DNA of 5,592 nucleotides from the NCBI GenBank assembly GCA_964405075.1, contig CAYOMP010000176.1:1-5592 (forward strand). The letters run 5' to 3'. This stretch comes from CAYOMP01 sp964405075. GTDB lineage: Bacteria > Bacillota > Clostridia > Lachnospirales > Lachnospiraceae. Below the pieces are notes generated by a model, which did not search any database, was not told where the DNA came from, and saw only the letters and a program-made list of their open reading frames with translations. How positions within the stretch are numbered: the first letter of the stretch is position 1; the number at the start of each line of letters is the position of its first letter. Both the position numbers and the translations under genes were made by a program. This document shows positions 1 through 5,592 of the stretch, in pieces.

Positions 1-704
1 TTCAGTATACAAATAAAGAAAATAAATGAGAATATGTACATCAGACATCTTGGGGAATGACAACAAGATTAATTGGTGCAATTATTATGGTTCATGGAGA
101 TGATAGTGGTTTAGTATTACCACCAAGAATAGCTCCAACACAGGTAATGATTATTCCAATTCAGCAGAAAAAAGAAGGAGTTTTGGAAAAAGCATATGAG
201 TTAAAGAGCAAGTTAGCTAATGCTGGATTGAAGGTTAAGGTTGATGATTCAGATAAAACTCCAGGTTGGAAATTCTCAGAAGCTGAAATGAGAGGCATTC
301 CAGTTCGTGTAGAGATTGGACCAAAGGATATTGAAGCTAATCAGTGTGTAGTAGTTAGACGTGACACTAGAGAAAAGACAGTAGTTTCATTAGATGAAAT
401 AGAAGTAAAGGTATCAGAAATTCTTGAAACAATGCAAAAAGAAATGCTTGAAAGAGCAAGAGCACATAGAGAAGAGCATACTTATACAGCAACTAATTAT
501 GATGATTTTAAGGATATTGTTGCTAACAAACCAGGTTTTGTTAAAGCTATGTGGTGTGAAGATGAAGCATGTGAAAATAAGATTAAGGAAGATACTACAG
601 CTACTTCAAGATGCATGCCATTTGAACAGGAATGTGTTTCTGACAAGTGTGTATGTTGTGGAAAACCAGCTAAAAAGTTAGTATACTGGGGAAAAGCATA
701 TTAA
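1..704 (+). CDS. proS: Prolyl-tRNA synthetase, archaeal/eukaryote-like type, 3' part, with an in-frame TGA
   Basis: Cytoplasmic enzyme that charges tRNA(Pro) with proline. The 5' end lies outside the window. The reading frame is recognisable from base 3: YTNKENK, a TGA stop at 27-29, then EYVHQTSWGM running straight into the class II core segment MVHGDDSGLVLPP. The anticodon-binding domain follows (about residues 25-125 counted from the ATG at 57), then the C-terminal zinc-binding domain of this ProRS type, with C167-x4-C172 and C198-x2-C201. The protein ends in GKAY; in this family the terminal tyrosine is conserved and packs toward the active site. Homology continues without a break on both sides of the TGA, so ATG 57 is not a real start; it also lacks a spaced ribosome binding site. 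If the TGA is real, the gene is a pseudogene or needs readthrough; sequence error is at least as likely. The family call is very secure. The stop is TAA, 36 bases before cca. Confidence 0.93.
27..29 (+). other. In-frame TGA inside proS
   Basis: The codon reads TGA in the frame that encodes ProRS on both sides (NENK before it counted as KENK, EYVHQTSWG after it). Single-base changes from AGA, CGA, GGA, TTA, TCA or TGG would produce it. TGG encodes tryptophan only 24 bases downstream and elsewhere in the window, and no other long gene here contains an internal TGA, so nothing supports a reassigned code. Confidence 0.9.
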
Positions 705-731
705 AGATATAAGTAACTTTAAATAAAAAAT

Positions 732-736
732 GGTGG
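732..736 (+). promoter_or_regulatory. Ribosome binding site of cca (weak)
   Basis: GGTGG lies four bases before the ATG at 741. The match to the anti-Shine-Dalgarno sequence is only moderate and the spacing is short, which fits modest translation or coupling to the proS transcript. It supports ATG 741, because the overlapping ATG at 730 is in another frame. Confidence 0.5.
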
Positions 737-740
737 AAAA

Positions 741-2075
741 ATGACTATAAAATTACCTGAGCGAGTTAATTTAATAATAAATCGTCTTATAGAAAATGGC
801 TACGATGCATATGCGGTAGGTGGGTGTGTGAGAGATTCCATATTAGGCAGAGAGCCTGATGATTGGGATATTACCACATCTGCCAAACCTGAGCAGGTAA
901 AGGCTGTTTTTGCTAAAACTATTGATACAGGTATTGAGCATGGTACGGTAACAGTAATGATTGAAAAGGAAGGCTTCGAGGTTACGACTTATCGTATTGA
1001 TGGTGAATACGAGGATAGCAGACATCCGAAGAATGTTGAGTTTACTAATGATTTAGTAGAGGATTTGAAAAGACGAGATTTTACTATAAATGCCATGGCA
1101 TATAATGATGCTAAGGGGCTGGTAGATGCTTTTGATGGTATTAAGGATTTGAATGATGGAATAATTCGTTGCGTAGGATGCGCTACTGACAGATTTACAG
1201 AAGATGCATTGAGAATATTAAGGGCTATTAGATTTTCGGCACAGTTAGGTTTTGAATTGGAAGAAGAAACTCAGGCTGCAATTATTAAATTGGCACCAAA
1301 TCTTAAAAATATCAGTGCAGAGAGAATTCAAGTAGAATTAGTCAAGCTCATGCTGTCACCTAATCCTTGGTTTATACGAAAAGCATATGAGACAGGTGTG
1401 ACTAAGGTTATTCTACCGGAATTTGATGATATGATGATATGTGAACAAAATAATCCACATCATTTGTATACAGTTGGTGAGCATACTCTTAAATCCTTGG
1501 AATATATTAGGAAAGACAAGGTGCTAAGATTAGCTGTGCTATTACATGATATAGGAAAACCACAGGTAAAGACTATGGGTGAGGACGGATTAGAGCATTT
1601 CTACAATCATGGAATGGCAGGAAGTGAACTGGCTAAAAAGGTATTTAGAAGGTTAAAATTCGACAGAGATACGATGGATAAGGTATGTCATCTTATCAAA
1701 TGGCATGATTACAAGGTTGAACCTGATAAGAAGGCAGTGCGACGAGCAATTAATAAGATTGGTGAAGATATGTTTTTGCCATTGTTTGCTTTAAAACGAG
1801 CAGATGTAATGGGGCAAAGCGAATACCTTAGACAGGAAAAGCTGGATCATTTTGACAGAATAGAAGAATTATATGAAGAGATTATTGGTGAAAATCAATG
1901 TGTATCATTAAAAACTTTGGCAGTATCGGGAAAAGATTTGTTGGAGTTAGGCGTTGAACCGGGTAAAATGGTTGGCGAGATTTTAAATAGTCTGTTAGAC
2001 AAAGTAATAGATGAGCCGGATTTGAATAGTAAAGATATACTGTTAGATTTGGTGAAAAGACAAGTAAATAATTAA
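741..2075 (+). CDS. cca: CCA tRNA nucleotidyltransferase with HD domain
   Basis: Adds or repairs the 3' CCA end of tRNAs using CTP and ATP, in the cytoplasm. The 444-residue length is usual for the clostridial enzyme. The N-terminal nucleotidyltransferase head carries AVGGCVRD (25-32) and the catalytic metal-binding pair D41/D43 in DDWDITTSA. RRDFTINAMAY (111-121) follows, then TEDALRILRAIRFS (153-166), whose EDxxR element selects the incoming nucleotide in class II enzymes. An RNA-binding neck covers about 175-230. An HD domain follows, with H248, H269-D270, H290 and D355 as likely metal ligands. The C-terminal tRNA-binding domain has the typical VSGKDLLELGVEPG (396-408 region). All expected motifs are intact. 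The gene follows proS by 36 bases with no visible terminator between them, and is closed by a strong hairpin terminator. Whether the HD domain has phosphatase or phosphodiesterase activity, as reported for the E. coli enzyme, cannot be told from sequence. A poly(A) polymerase is the alternative within the superfamily but is less likely. Confidence 0.95.
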   Translation: MTIKLPERVNLIINRLIENGYDAYAVGGCVRDSILGREPDDWDITTSAKPEQVKAVFAKTIDTGIEHGTVTVMIEKEGFEVTTYRIDGEYEDSRHPKNVEFTNDLVEDLKRRDFTINAMAYNDAKGLVDAFDGIKDLNDGIIRCVGCATDRFTEDALRILRAIRFSAQLGFELEEETQAAIIKLAPNLKNISAERIQVELVKLMLSPNPWFIRKAYETGVTKVILPEFDDMMICEQNNPHHLYTVGEHTLKSLEYIRKDKVLRLAVLLHDIGKPQVKTMGEDGLEHFYNHGMAGSELAKKVFRRLKFDRDTMDKVCHLIKWHDYKVEPDKKAVRRAINKIGEDMFLPLFALKRADVMGQSEYLRQEKLDHFDRIEELYEEIIGENQCVSLKTLAVSGKDLLELGVEPGKMVGEILNSLLDKVIDEPDLNSKDILLDLVKRQVNN

Positions 2076-2079
2076 AAAG

Positions 2080-2136
2080 AAAATGCATTAGTTTATTGTT
2101 TTAAACAATAATACTAGTGCATTTTTTGCTTTTTTT
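2080..2136 (+). terminator. Rho-independent terminator after cca
   Basis: The outer arm AAAATGCATTAGT (2080-2092) pairs with ACTAGTGCATTTT (2113-2125), with one G-U pair. The inner arm TTATTGTT (2093-2100) pairs with AACAATAA (2104-2111) around a three-base loop TTA. One unpaired T at 2112 separates the two helices. That makes about 21 pairs in total, followed by a T-rich run to 2136 broken only by GC at 2128-2129. It starts four bases after the cca stop and should end the proS-cca transcript. The stem is A/T-rich but very long. Confidence 0.88.
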
Positions 2137-2145
2137 ATACATATG

Positions 2146-2174
2146 TATAGAACATATGCTGAAAAACATATAAA
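2146..2174 (+). promoter_or_regulatory. Candidate promoter of the CotS-like gene
   Basis: TATAAA at 2169-2174 is a 5/6 match to a housekeeping -10 box. The best partner 17 bases upstream, TATAGA at 2146-2151, is a poor -35 box (3/6). The same place also reads CATATAAA (2167-2174), which loosely resembles -10 elements of sporulation sigma factors (SigE/SigK family). Some promoter is needed here because a terminator ends at 2136. Initiation near 2181 would fall after the ATG at 2143 and before the ribosome binding site at 2187. The exact boxes are uncertain. Confidence 0.3.
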
Positions 2175-2186
2175 GAAATATGTATT

Positions 2187-2194
2187 AGGGGGAA
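2187..2194 (+). promoter_or_regulatory. Ribosome binding site that selects TTG 2200
   Basis: AGGGGGAA lies with seven bases between its last G and the TTG at 2200-2202. The upstream in-frame ATG at 2143 is preceded only by the terminator's T-run and has no such site. This site therefore decides the start of the CotS-like gene. Confidence 0.65.
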
Positions 2195-2199
2195 GACAG

Positions 2200-3198
2200 T
2201 TGATTAGTGATAAAGGCTTAAGCGCTACTGCAGAATATAATTTTGAGGTGTTAAGTACCCAAAAAGGCAGAGGAAGTTTGGTATGTTCTACATCTATAGG
2301 TTTTGTTGAGATTAAAGAAGTGATTAATGCAGGAAAAATAGATTTTCAGAATAAAGTTTTGAAAAAAATAGAAGAAAATAAAGAGTGTTTAGTCGATGTG
2401 ATACTAGAGAATAAAAATGGTGAATTAATTACTCTTAACAAAGAGGAAACTCCATATATGGTGAAAAGATATTATATGGGACGGGAAATAGATGTTAAGG
2501 ATCAGGAGGAAATACTGTTAGCTGTAAGAAGTTTGGCATTAATACATAGCCAGATGTATGTGGATAGTGAAAATATAGAAGAATATTCTAAGAATTTGAC
2601 GGATGAATTCGAACGACATAATAAGGAATTGAAAAAAATCAGAGCCTTCATTAGGAAAAAAACTCAGAAAACAGACTATGAATTAGAAATGCTAAAAATA
2701 TATCAGCTTTTTTTAGACGAGGGTTTAAGAGCAAGTGAAAGGTTAAAGTGTTCTAATTATTGTAATTTACAGGAGAAAATGTTAAAAAAGGGAGAAATTT
2801 GTCATGGAGATTATAATCAGCATAATGTAATCATTTTAAGTAGCGATAGAGAAAAGAAAAGGGCAGTAATTAATTTTGATAAGTGTTACTACGGTGTACA
2901 AATGGCAGATTTATATAATTTTATGAGAAAAATCCTGGAAAAAAATCAATGGAATGTGGAGCTTGGGAGAGAGATGATAAAGGCTTATAATCAAGTGAAA
3001 AAAATAGAAAAAGATGAATTGGAAAATCTTTATATTAGATTTTTATATCCGTATAAGTTCTGGAAAGTTGCTAATTATTATTATAATACCAGTAAATCAT
3101 GGACTGCTATAAAAAATGTAGAAAAATTAAGAATGATAACAATACAAAATTCTATGAAAAATACATTTTTGAAGGAAGTATTTAAAGAATTTGTGTAA
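2200..3198 (+). CDS. CotS-family kinase-fold (spore coat-associated) protein
   Basis: A 332-residue protein of the CotS family, related to aminoglycoside phosphotransferase/choline-kinase-fold proteins and often annotated as a spore coat protein in Clostridia. The N-lobe has EYNFEVLSTQKGRG (12-25), a glycine-bearing loop, and a conserved-looking lysine K39 in VEIKEV. PYMVKRYYMGREID (85-98) follows, then LLAVRSLALIH (106-116). The catalytic-loop motif is CHGDYNQHN (201-209), with H202, D204 and N209. The magnesium-loop position reads INFDK (224-228), with N225 where active kinases usually have the first Asp; D227 remains. VQMADLYNFMRKILEKNQW (233-251) and FLYPYKFWKVANYYYN (281-296) are family signatures. 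TTG 2200 is chosen because it has a ribosome binding site and the family usually starts 10-17 residues before this motif. ATG 2143 would add 19 residues but sits seven bases after the terminator. The substrate is unknown, and activity is unproven for this family. No signal peptide is seen, so it is probably cytoplasmic or mother-cell located. Confidence 0.82.
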   Translation: MISDKGLSATAEYNFEVLSTQKGRGSLVCSTSIGFVEIKEVINAGKIDFQNKVLKKIEENKECLVDVILENKNGELITLNKEETPYMVKRYYMGREIDVKDQEEILLAVRSLALIHSQMYVDSENIEEYSKNLTDEFERHNKELKKIRAFIRKKTQKTDYELEMLKIYQLFLDEGLRASERLKCSNYCNLQEKMLKKGEICHGDYNQHNVIILSSDREKKRAVINFDKCYYGVQMADLYNFMRKILEKNQWNVELGREMIKAYNQVKKIEKDELENLYIRFLYPYKFWKVANYYYNTSKSWTAIKNVEKLRMITIQNSMKNTFLKEVFKEFV

Positions 3199-3212
3199 GT
3201 TATTGCGAAAGG

Positions 3213-3241
3213 TTTATTTTTTTTCAAAATTAGTTTATAAT
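3213..3241 (+). promoter_or_regulatory. Candidate promoter of the PEGA lipoprotein gene
   Basis: A perfect -10 box TATAAT (3236-3241) lies 17 bases after a weak -35 box TTTATT (3213-3218, 3/6), in the 88-base gap behind the CotS-like gene. Transcription would start near 3248 and give a leader of about 40 bases. It suggests the lipoprotein gene can be expressed apart from the gene before it. Confidence 0.5.
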
Positions 3242-3272
3242 GTTTGAAATGAAAAAGAATAACTGTAGGTAC

Positions 3273-3283
3273 AAAGGAGTGAT
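3273..3283 (+). promoter_or_regulatory. Strong ribosome binding site for a TTG start
   Basis: AAAGGAGTGAT is one base short of the full complement of the 16S rRNA tail. Its AGGAG core ends seven bases before TTG 3287. This strong site makes the TTG start convincing, since the resulting N-terminus is a clean lipoprotein signal peptide. Confidence 0.8.
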
Positions 3284-3286
3284 AAC

Positions 3287-4579
3287 TTGCAAAAGAAAAT
3301 AGCAGTTTTTTGCATGTTTTTAGCTATATTAAGTGTTTGTGGATGTGAGAAAATAGAAAAGCAGGCACCTAAAGAAACAGATGAAACAGTGGCAGAAGAG
3401 AAGAGTACTTGGATAGAGAATTATGATTTGGATGAAACAGGTATTCTGGTAAAAATAGATGAAGAACAACAAAAGTTTACTATTAAAAGAATAGATTCAG
3501 GAGAAAAATTAGAGTTTGAATATAGGAACGCAACGAATGTAACCGATAAATATAATAGTTTATTAACTATTAATCAGGTGGATTTGGGTGAATTAGTAAA
3601 CGTGTATTATAATGGTGATGATAATATAGCAAGAAAACTGGAAAAATCACCTGAAGCTTGGGAATATACACAGGTTACGGATTTAACATATGACAGACCG
3701 GAATGTATAATCAATATAGGTGGAACCAAGTATAAATATGGTGCCAGCTTTACCGTTATATCAGATGGCGAGGAAATTGATTTATTAGATTTAAGTCCTA
3801 TTGATGAAGTAACTGTTAAAGGTTATGGAAAAAAAGTGTGTTCTGTTATTGTTACTAAAGGCCATGGATATATATCCTTAAAAAATGATGAAGACTTTTG
3901 GGGTGGTTGGGTAGAAATAGGAACAGAATCTGCCAAACCAGTTAAGGATGGAATGATGATAACCGCATCAGAGGGAACACATAAGTTATCTATTGTAAAT
4001 AATAAGCAGGGTGGTTCTAAGAGTATTGTAGTAAGAAGACATCAGGAAACGGTAGTAGATGTTGGTGATTTAAAGGGAGAAACAATTAAATCCGGCAGTT
4101 TGCAGTTTAATATAAAGCCTGAAGGGGCAAAATTATTTATTAATGGAACCTCTGTGGATTATAGTGAATTAGTGGTGTTAGAATATGGCAGTTATAAAAT
4201 AACTGTTTCAGCAGATGGTTATGATGACTATTCTCAGGTTATTGTTGTTGGAAGTAATTTATCAGAAATAGAGATAGACTTAACAGGACAAAAAGATTCG
4301 GACAGCAAATCAGATACTAAATCAGATACTAAATCAGATAGTAGTACAGATAGTAACAGCAATAAAGATACTACAACAGATAATAAAGATACTAATACTA
4401 GTACAGATCAAAAAACAGATAGTGAAAAAGACAGTAAGGTTGATGGTTTGCCATCAACAGATACAGATAATTCTAGCGACAGCGATAGTGATAAAAAGGT
4501 AATGGATGAAGAAGAAATTAGCAATATGATTGATGAATTGCTTGATGGAGTAATATCAACTAATTTGGATGCTGAGTAA
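3287..4579 (+). CDS. PEGA-domain lipoprotein with Ser/Asp/Thr-rich tail
   Basis: A 430-residue protein, predicted to be exported and lipid-anchored. The N-terminus MQKK, a hydrophobic stretch (5-17) and the likely lipobox VCG-C20 form a type II signal peptide; C18 is a less suitable alternative because valine precedes it. Residues 51-120 and about 138-195 look like two related beta-rich domains (both have a hydrophobic-Asp-Leu segment then a V-x-V-x-Y/G strand pattern), probably a diverged duplication. Residues about 196-262 resemble a diverged PEGA-type beta domain. Residues 270-331 form a clear PEGA domain with the literal motif PEGA at 278-281, then YGSYKITVSADGYDDY. Residues 335-403 are low-complexity Ser/Asp/Thr/Lys/Asn, probably a flexible linker. 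The C-terminus (405-423) is an acidic, probably helical segment. PEGA domains are common in bacterial surface proteins and are thought to bind or anchor at the cell wall. The specific function is unknown. The gene lies between the CotS-like gene and a sugar-phosphate mutase. Confidence 0.85.
   Translation: MQKKIAVFCMFLAILSVCGCEKIEKQAPKETDETVAEEKSTWIENYDLDETGILVKIDEEQQKFTIKRIDSGEKLEFEYRNATNVTDKYNSLLTINQVDLGELVNVYYNGDDNIARKLEKSPEAWEYTQVTDLTYDRPECIINIGGTKYKYGASFTVISDGEEIDLLDLSPIDEVTVKGYGKKVCSVIVTKGHGYISLKNDEDFWGGWVEIGTESAKPVKDGMMITASEGTHKLSIVNNKQGGSKSIVVRRHQETVVDVGDLKGETIKSGSLQFNIKPEGAKLFINGTSVDYSELVVLEYGSYKITVSADGYDDYSQVIVVGSNLSEIEIDLTGQKDSDSKSDTKSDTKSDSSTDSNSNKDTTTDNKDTNTSTDQKTDSEKDSKVDGLPSTDTDNSSDSDSDKKVMDEEEISNMIDELLDGVISTNLDAE
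4307..4342 (+). repeat. Three tandem 12-bp units inside the lipoprotein tail
   Basis: AAATCAGATACT occurs at 4307-4318 and 4319-4330. A third unit at 4331-4342 has one mismatch (AAATCAGATAGT). Each encodes the tetrapeptide KSDT or KSDS in frame. Being a multiple of three, the repeat can gain or lose units without breaking the frame, so tail length may vary between strains. Confidence 0.85.
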
Positions 4580-4599
4580 TTAACATTTTATATGTTAAT
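4579..4599 (+). repeat. Perfect 8-bp inverted repeat before the mutase gene
   Basis: ATTAACAT (4579-4586) and ATGTTAAT (4592-4599) are exact reverse complements around the five-base spacer TTTAT. The repeat overlaps the last base of the lipoprotein stop codon and ends five bases before the mutase ribosome binding-site core. No T-run follows, so it is not a standard terminator. It could be an operator or an RNA hairpin affecting initiation or mRNA ends, but an A/T-rich stem of this length is weak and could be chance. Confidence 0.5.
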
Positions 4600-4604
4600 G
4601 ATAG

Positions 4605-4610
4605 AGGAGG
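4605..4610 (+). promoter_or_regulatory. Ribosome binding site of the sugar-phosphate mutase gene
   Basis: A perfect AGGAGG core lies nine bases before ATG 4620. It fixes the start and predicts strong translation. Confidence 0.85.
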
Positions 4611-4619
4611 ATTAAGAAT

Positions 4620-5592
4620 ATGGATTACAAAAAGATTTATGAAGAGTGGCTCTCAAATAGTTATTTTGATGAAGACACAAAAAAAGAGTTAACAGCAATT
4701 GCTAATGATGAAAATGAAATTAAAGAAAGATTTTATACTGAACTAGAGTTTGGGACTGCTGGTTTGAGAGGTATAATCGGAGCTGGAACTAACAGAATGA
4801 ATATTTATACTGTTAGAAAAACAACACAGGGACTTGCTAATTATATTAAGAATTTAAAGGGTGAAGACAGAGGTGTTGCAATTGCATATGACTCTCGTAG
4901 AATGTCTCCGGAATTTGCTGATGAAGCAGCTCTTTGTTTATGTGCGAATGGAATTAAGGCATATGTATTTGAAACATTAAGACCAACACCAGAATTATCT
5001 TATGCTGTGAGAAAATTATCTTGTATTGCAGGTATTAACATTACAGCCAGTCACAATCCACCAGAATACAATGGTTATAAAGTTTACTGGGAAGATGGTG
5101 CGCAGATTACACCACCTCACGATAGTGGAATTATGTCAGAAGTTAAAAAAGTTACAGATTTTAATACTGTAAAAACTATGGACAAGTCTGAAGCTATTGC
5201 AGCAGGATTATATGTAGTTATTGGTAAAGATGTTGATGATGCTTATATTGAAGAACTTAAGAAAAATGTACTTCATTTAGATGCAATTAAAGAAGTACAG
5301 AAGGATTTGAAAATCGTTTACACACCACTTCATGGAACAGGAAATATTCCAGCAAGACGTGTATTAGCAGAATTAGGATTTGAAAATGTGTATGTAGTAC
5401 CGGAACAGGAATTACCAGATGGAGAATTCCCAACTGTAAGTTATACAAATCCGGAAGATAAGGCAGCGTTTAAATTAGCACTTGATTTAGCAAAAGAAAA
5501 TGATGCAGACTTTGTTCTTGCAACTTACCCTGATGCGTACAGATTAGGTGTATACGTTAAAGATACAAAATCAGGAGAATATATTACTTTAA
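4620..5592 (+). CDS. Phosphoglucomutase/phosphomannomutase family protein, 5' part, altered metal loop
   Basis: The first 324 residues of an alpha-D-phosphohexomutase (family members of this type are about 560-580 residues), which interconverts hexose 1- and 6-phosphates, typically glucose-1-P and glucose-6-P, for glycogen, UDP-glucose and envelope glycans. Visible parts are ELEFGTAGLRGIIGAGTNRMN (41-61), the AYDSRRMS segment (89-96), and the active-site phosphoserine loop ITASHNPPEYNGYK (141-154, S144). KVYWEDGAQITPP (154-166) and YTPLHGTGN (234-242) follow. The metal loop, normally DPDADR, reads YPDAYR (303-308): Asp 1 and Asp 3 are Tyr (TAC at 5526-5528 and 5538-5540), and only D305 and R308 remain. 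Those aspartates bind the catalytic Mg2+, so the protein as written should be inactive. Sequence error near the window edge is a strong alternative. The sugar-binding and phosphate-binding domains lie outside the window, so glucose versus mannose specificity is not decided; PgcA-like is the best guess. The gene follows the lipoprotein gene by 40 bases. Confidence 0.92.
   Translation, partial: MDYKKIYEEWLSNSYFDEDTKKELTAIANDENEIKERFYTELEFGTAGLRGIIGAGTNRMNIYTVRKTTQGLANYIKNLKGEDRGVAIAYDSRRMSPEFADEAALCLCANGIKAYVFETLRPTPELSYAVRKLSCIAGINITASHNPPEYNGYKVYWEDGAQITPPHDSGIMSEVKKVTDFNTVKTMDKSEAIAAGLYVVIGKDVDDAYIEELKKNVLHLDAIKEVQKDLKIVYTPLHGTGNIPARRVLAELGFENVYVVPEQELPDGEFPTVSYTNPEDKAAFKLALDLAKENDADFVLATYPDAYRLGVYVKDTKSGEYITL

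Noticed and set aside
27..29. TGA read as selenocysteine, tryptophan or glycine
   Set aside because: No reason for Sec in ProRS at this place, TGG is used normally for Trp nearby, and no other long gene here has an internal TGA.
57..59. ATG 57 as a genuine start of a short 215-residue protein
   Set aside because: ProRS homology continues upstream of it in the same frame, and the only G-rich stretch touches the ATG with no spacing.
424..681. 85-residue open frame overlapping proS
   Set aside because: It is a shadow in another frame of a well-conserved ProRS segment, and its translation resembles no family.
843..1025. Minus-strand open frame within cca
   Set aside because: It lies fully inside conserved cca coding sequence with no ribosome binding site or recognisable product.
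1882..2088. Minus-strand open frame over the cca 3' end
   Set aside because: It overlaps the conserved tRNA-binding domain of cca and begins inside the terminator arm, so it is a shadow.
3199..3235. Terminator after the CotS-like gene
   Set aside because: There is a T-run at 3217-3224, but I could not find a convincing stem in front of it.
4564..4596. Separate promoter for the mutase gene
   Set aside because: TTGGAT could be a -35 box, but no -10 candidate at 16-18 spacing matches better than 3 of 6 bases.
1..5592. Mobile element, CRISPR array, tRNA or rRNA gene, riboswitch
   Set aside because: The window is almost fully coding, its gaps are short, and no tRNA cloverleaf, spaced repeats, transposase or known aptamer pattern was seen.

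Overview
The window is AT-rich Firmicutes DNA (about one third G+C by eye). Protein wording in all five genes, above all the archaeal-type prolyl-tRNA synthetase and the CotS-like kinase-fold protein, points to Clostridia and most likely to Lachnospiraceae. All genes lie on the plus strand. The four stop codons that can be seen are all TAA, and two of the five starts are best read as TTG.

Layout. Bases 1-704 hold the 3' third of proS (prolyl-tRNA synthetase, class II, archaeal/eukaryote-like type), which carries an in-frame TGA at 27-29. Bases 741-2075 hold an intact cca (tRNA nucleotidyltransferase with an HD domain), 36 bases downstream and probably co-transcribed. A long hairpin with a U-tract (2080-2136) closes this tRNA-maturation and aminoacylation unit. 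A CotS-like kinase-fold gene follows (2200-3198), with its own start region just past the terminator. Next is a PEGA-domain lipoprotein gene (3287-4579), with a good candidate promoter and an almost ideal ribosome binding site. Last is the first 324 codons of a phosphoglucomutase/phosphomannomutase-family gene (4620-5592), which runs off the window.

How the genes relate. proS and cca share a tRNA theme. The other three genes look like cell-envelope or spore-surface and sugar-phosphate functions, but the sequence does not prove a common pathway. I see no mobile element, CRISPR array, RNA gene or phage signature.

Most notable. The two partial end genes carry changes expected to inactivate them: a nonsense codon inside proS, and replacement of two of the three metal-binding aspartates of the sugar-phosphate mutase by tyrosine. 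All three changes lie within about 70 bases of a window edge. The two Asp-to-Tyr changes are G-to-T changes, and the third could be. Errors at the ends of a short assembled contig are therefore the first explanation to test, ahead of real pseudogenes or a pseudoenzyme. The CotS-like/lipoprotein pair is the part whose biology is least understood.
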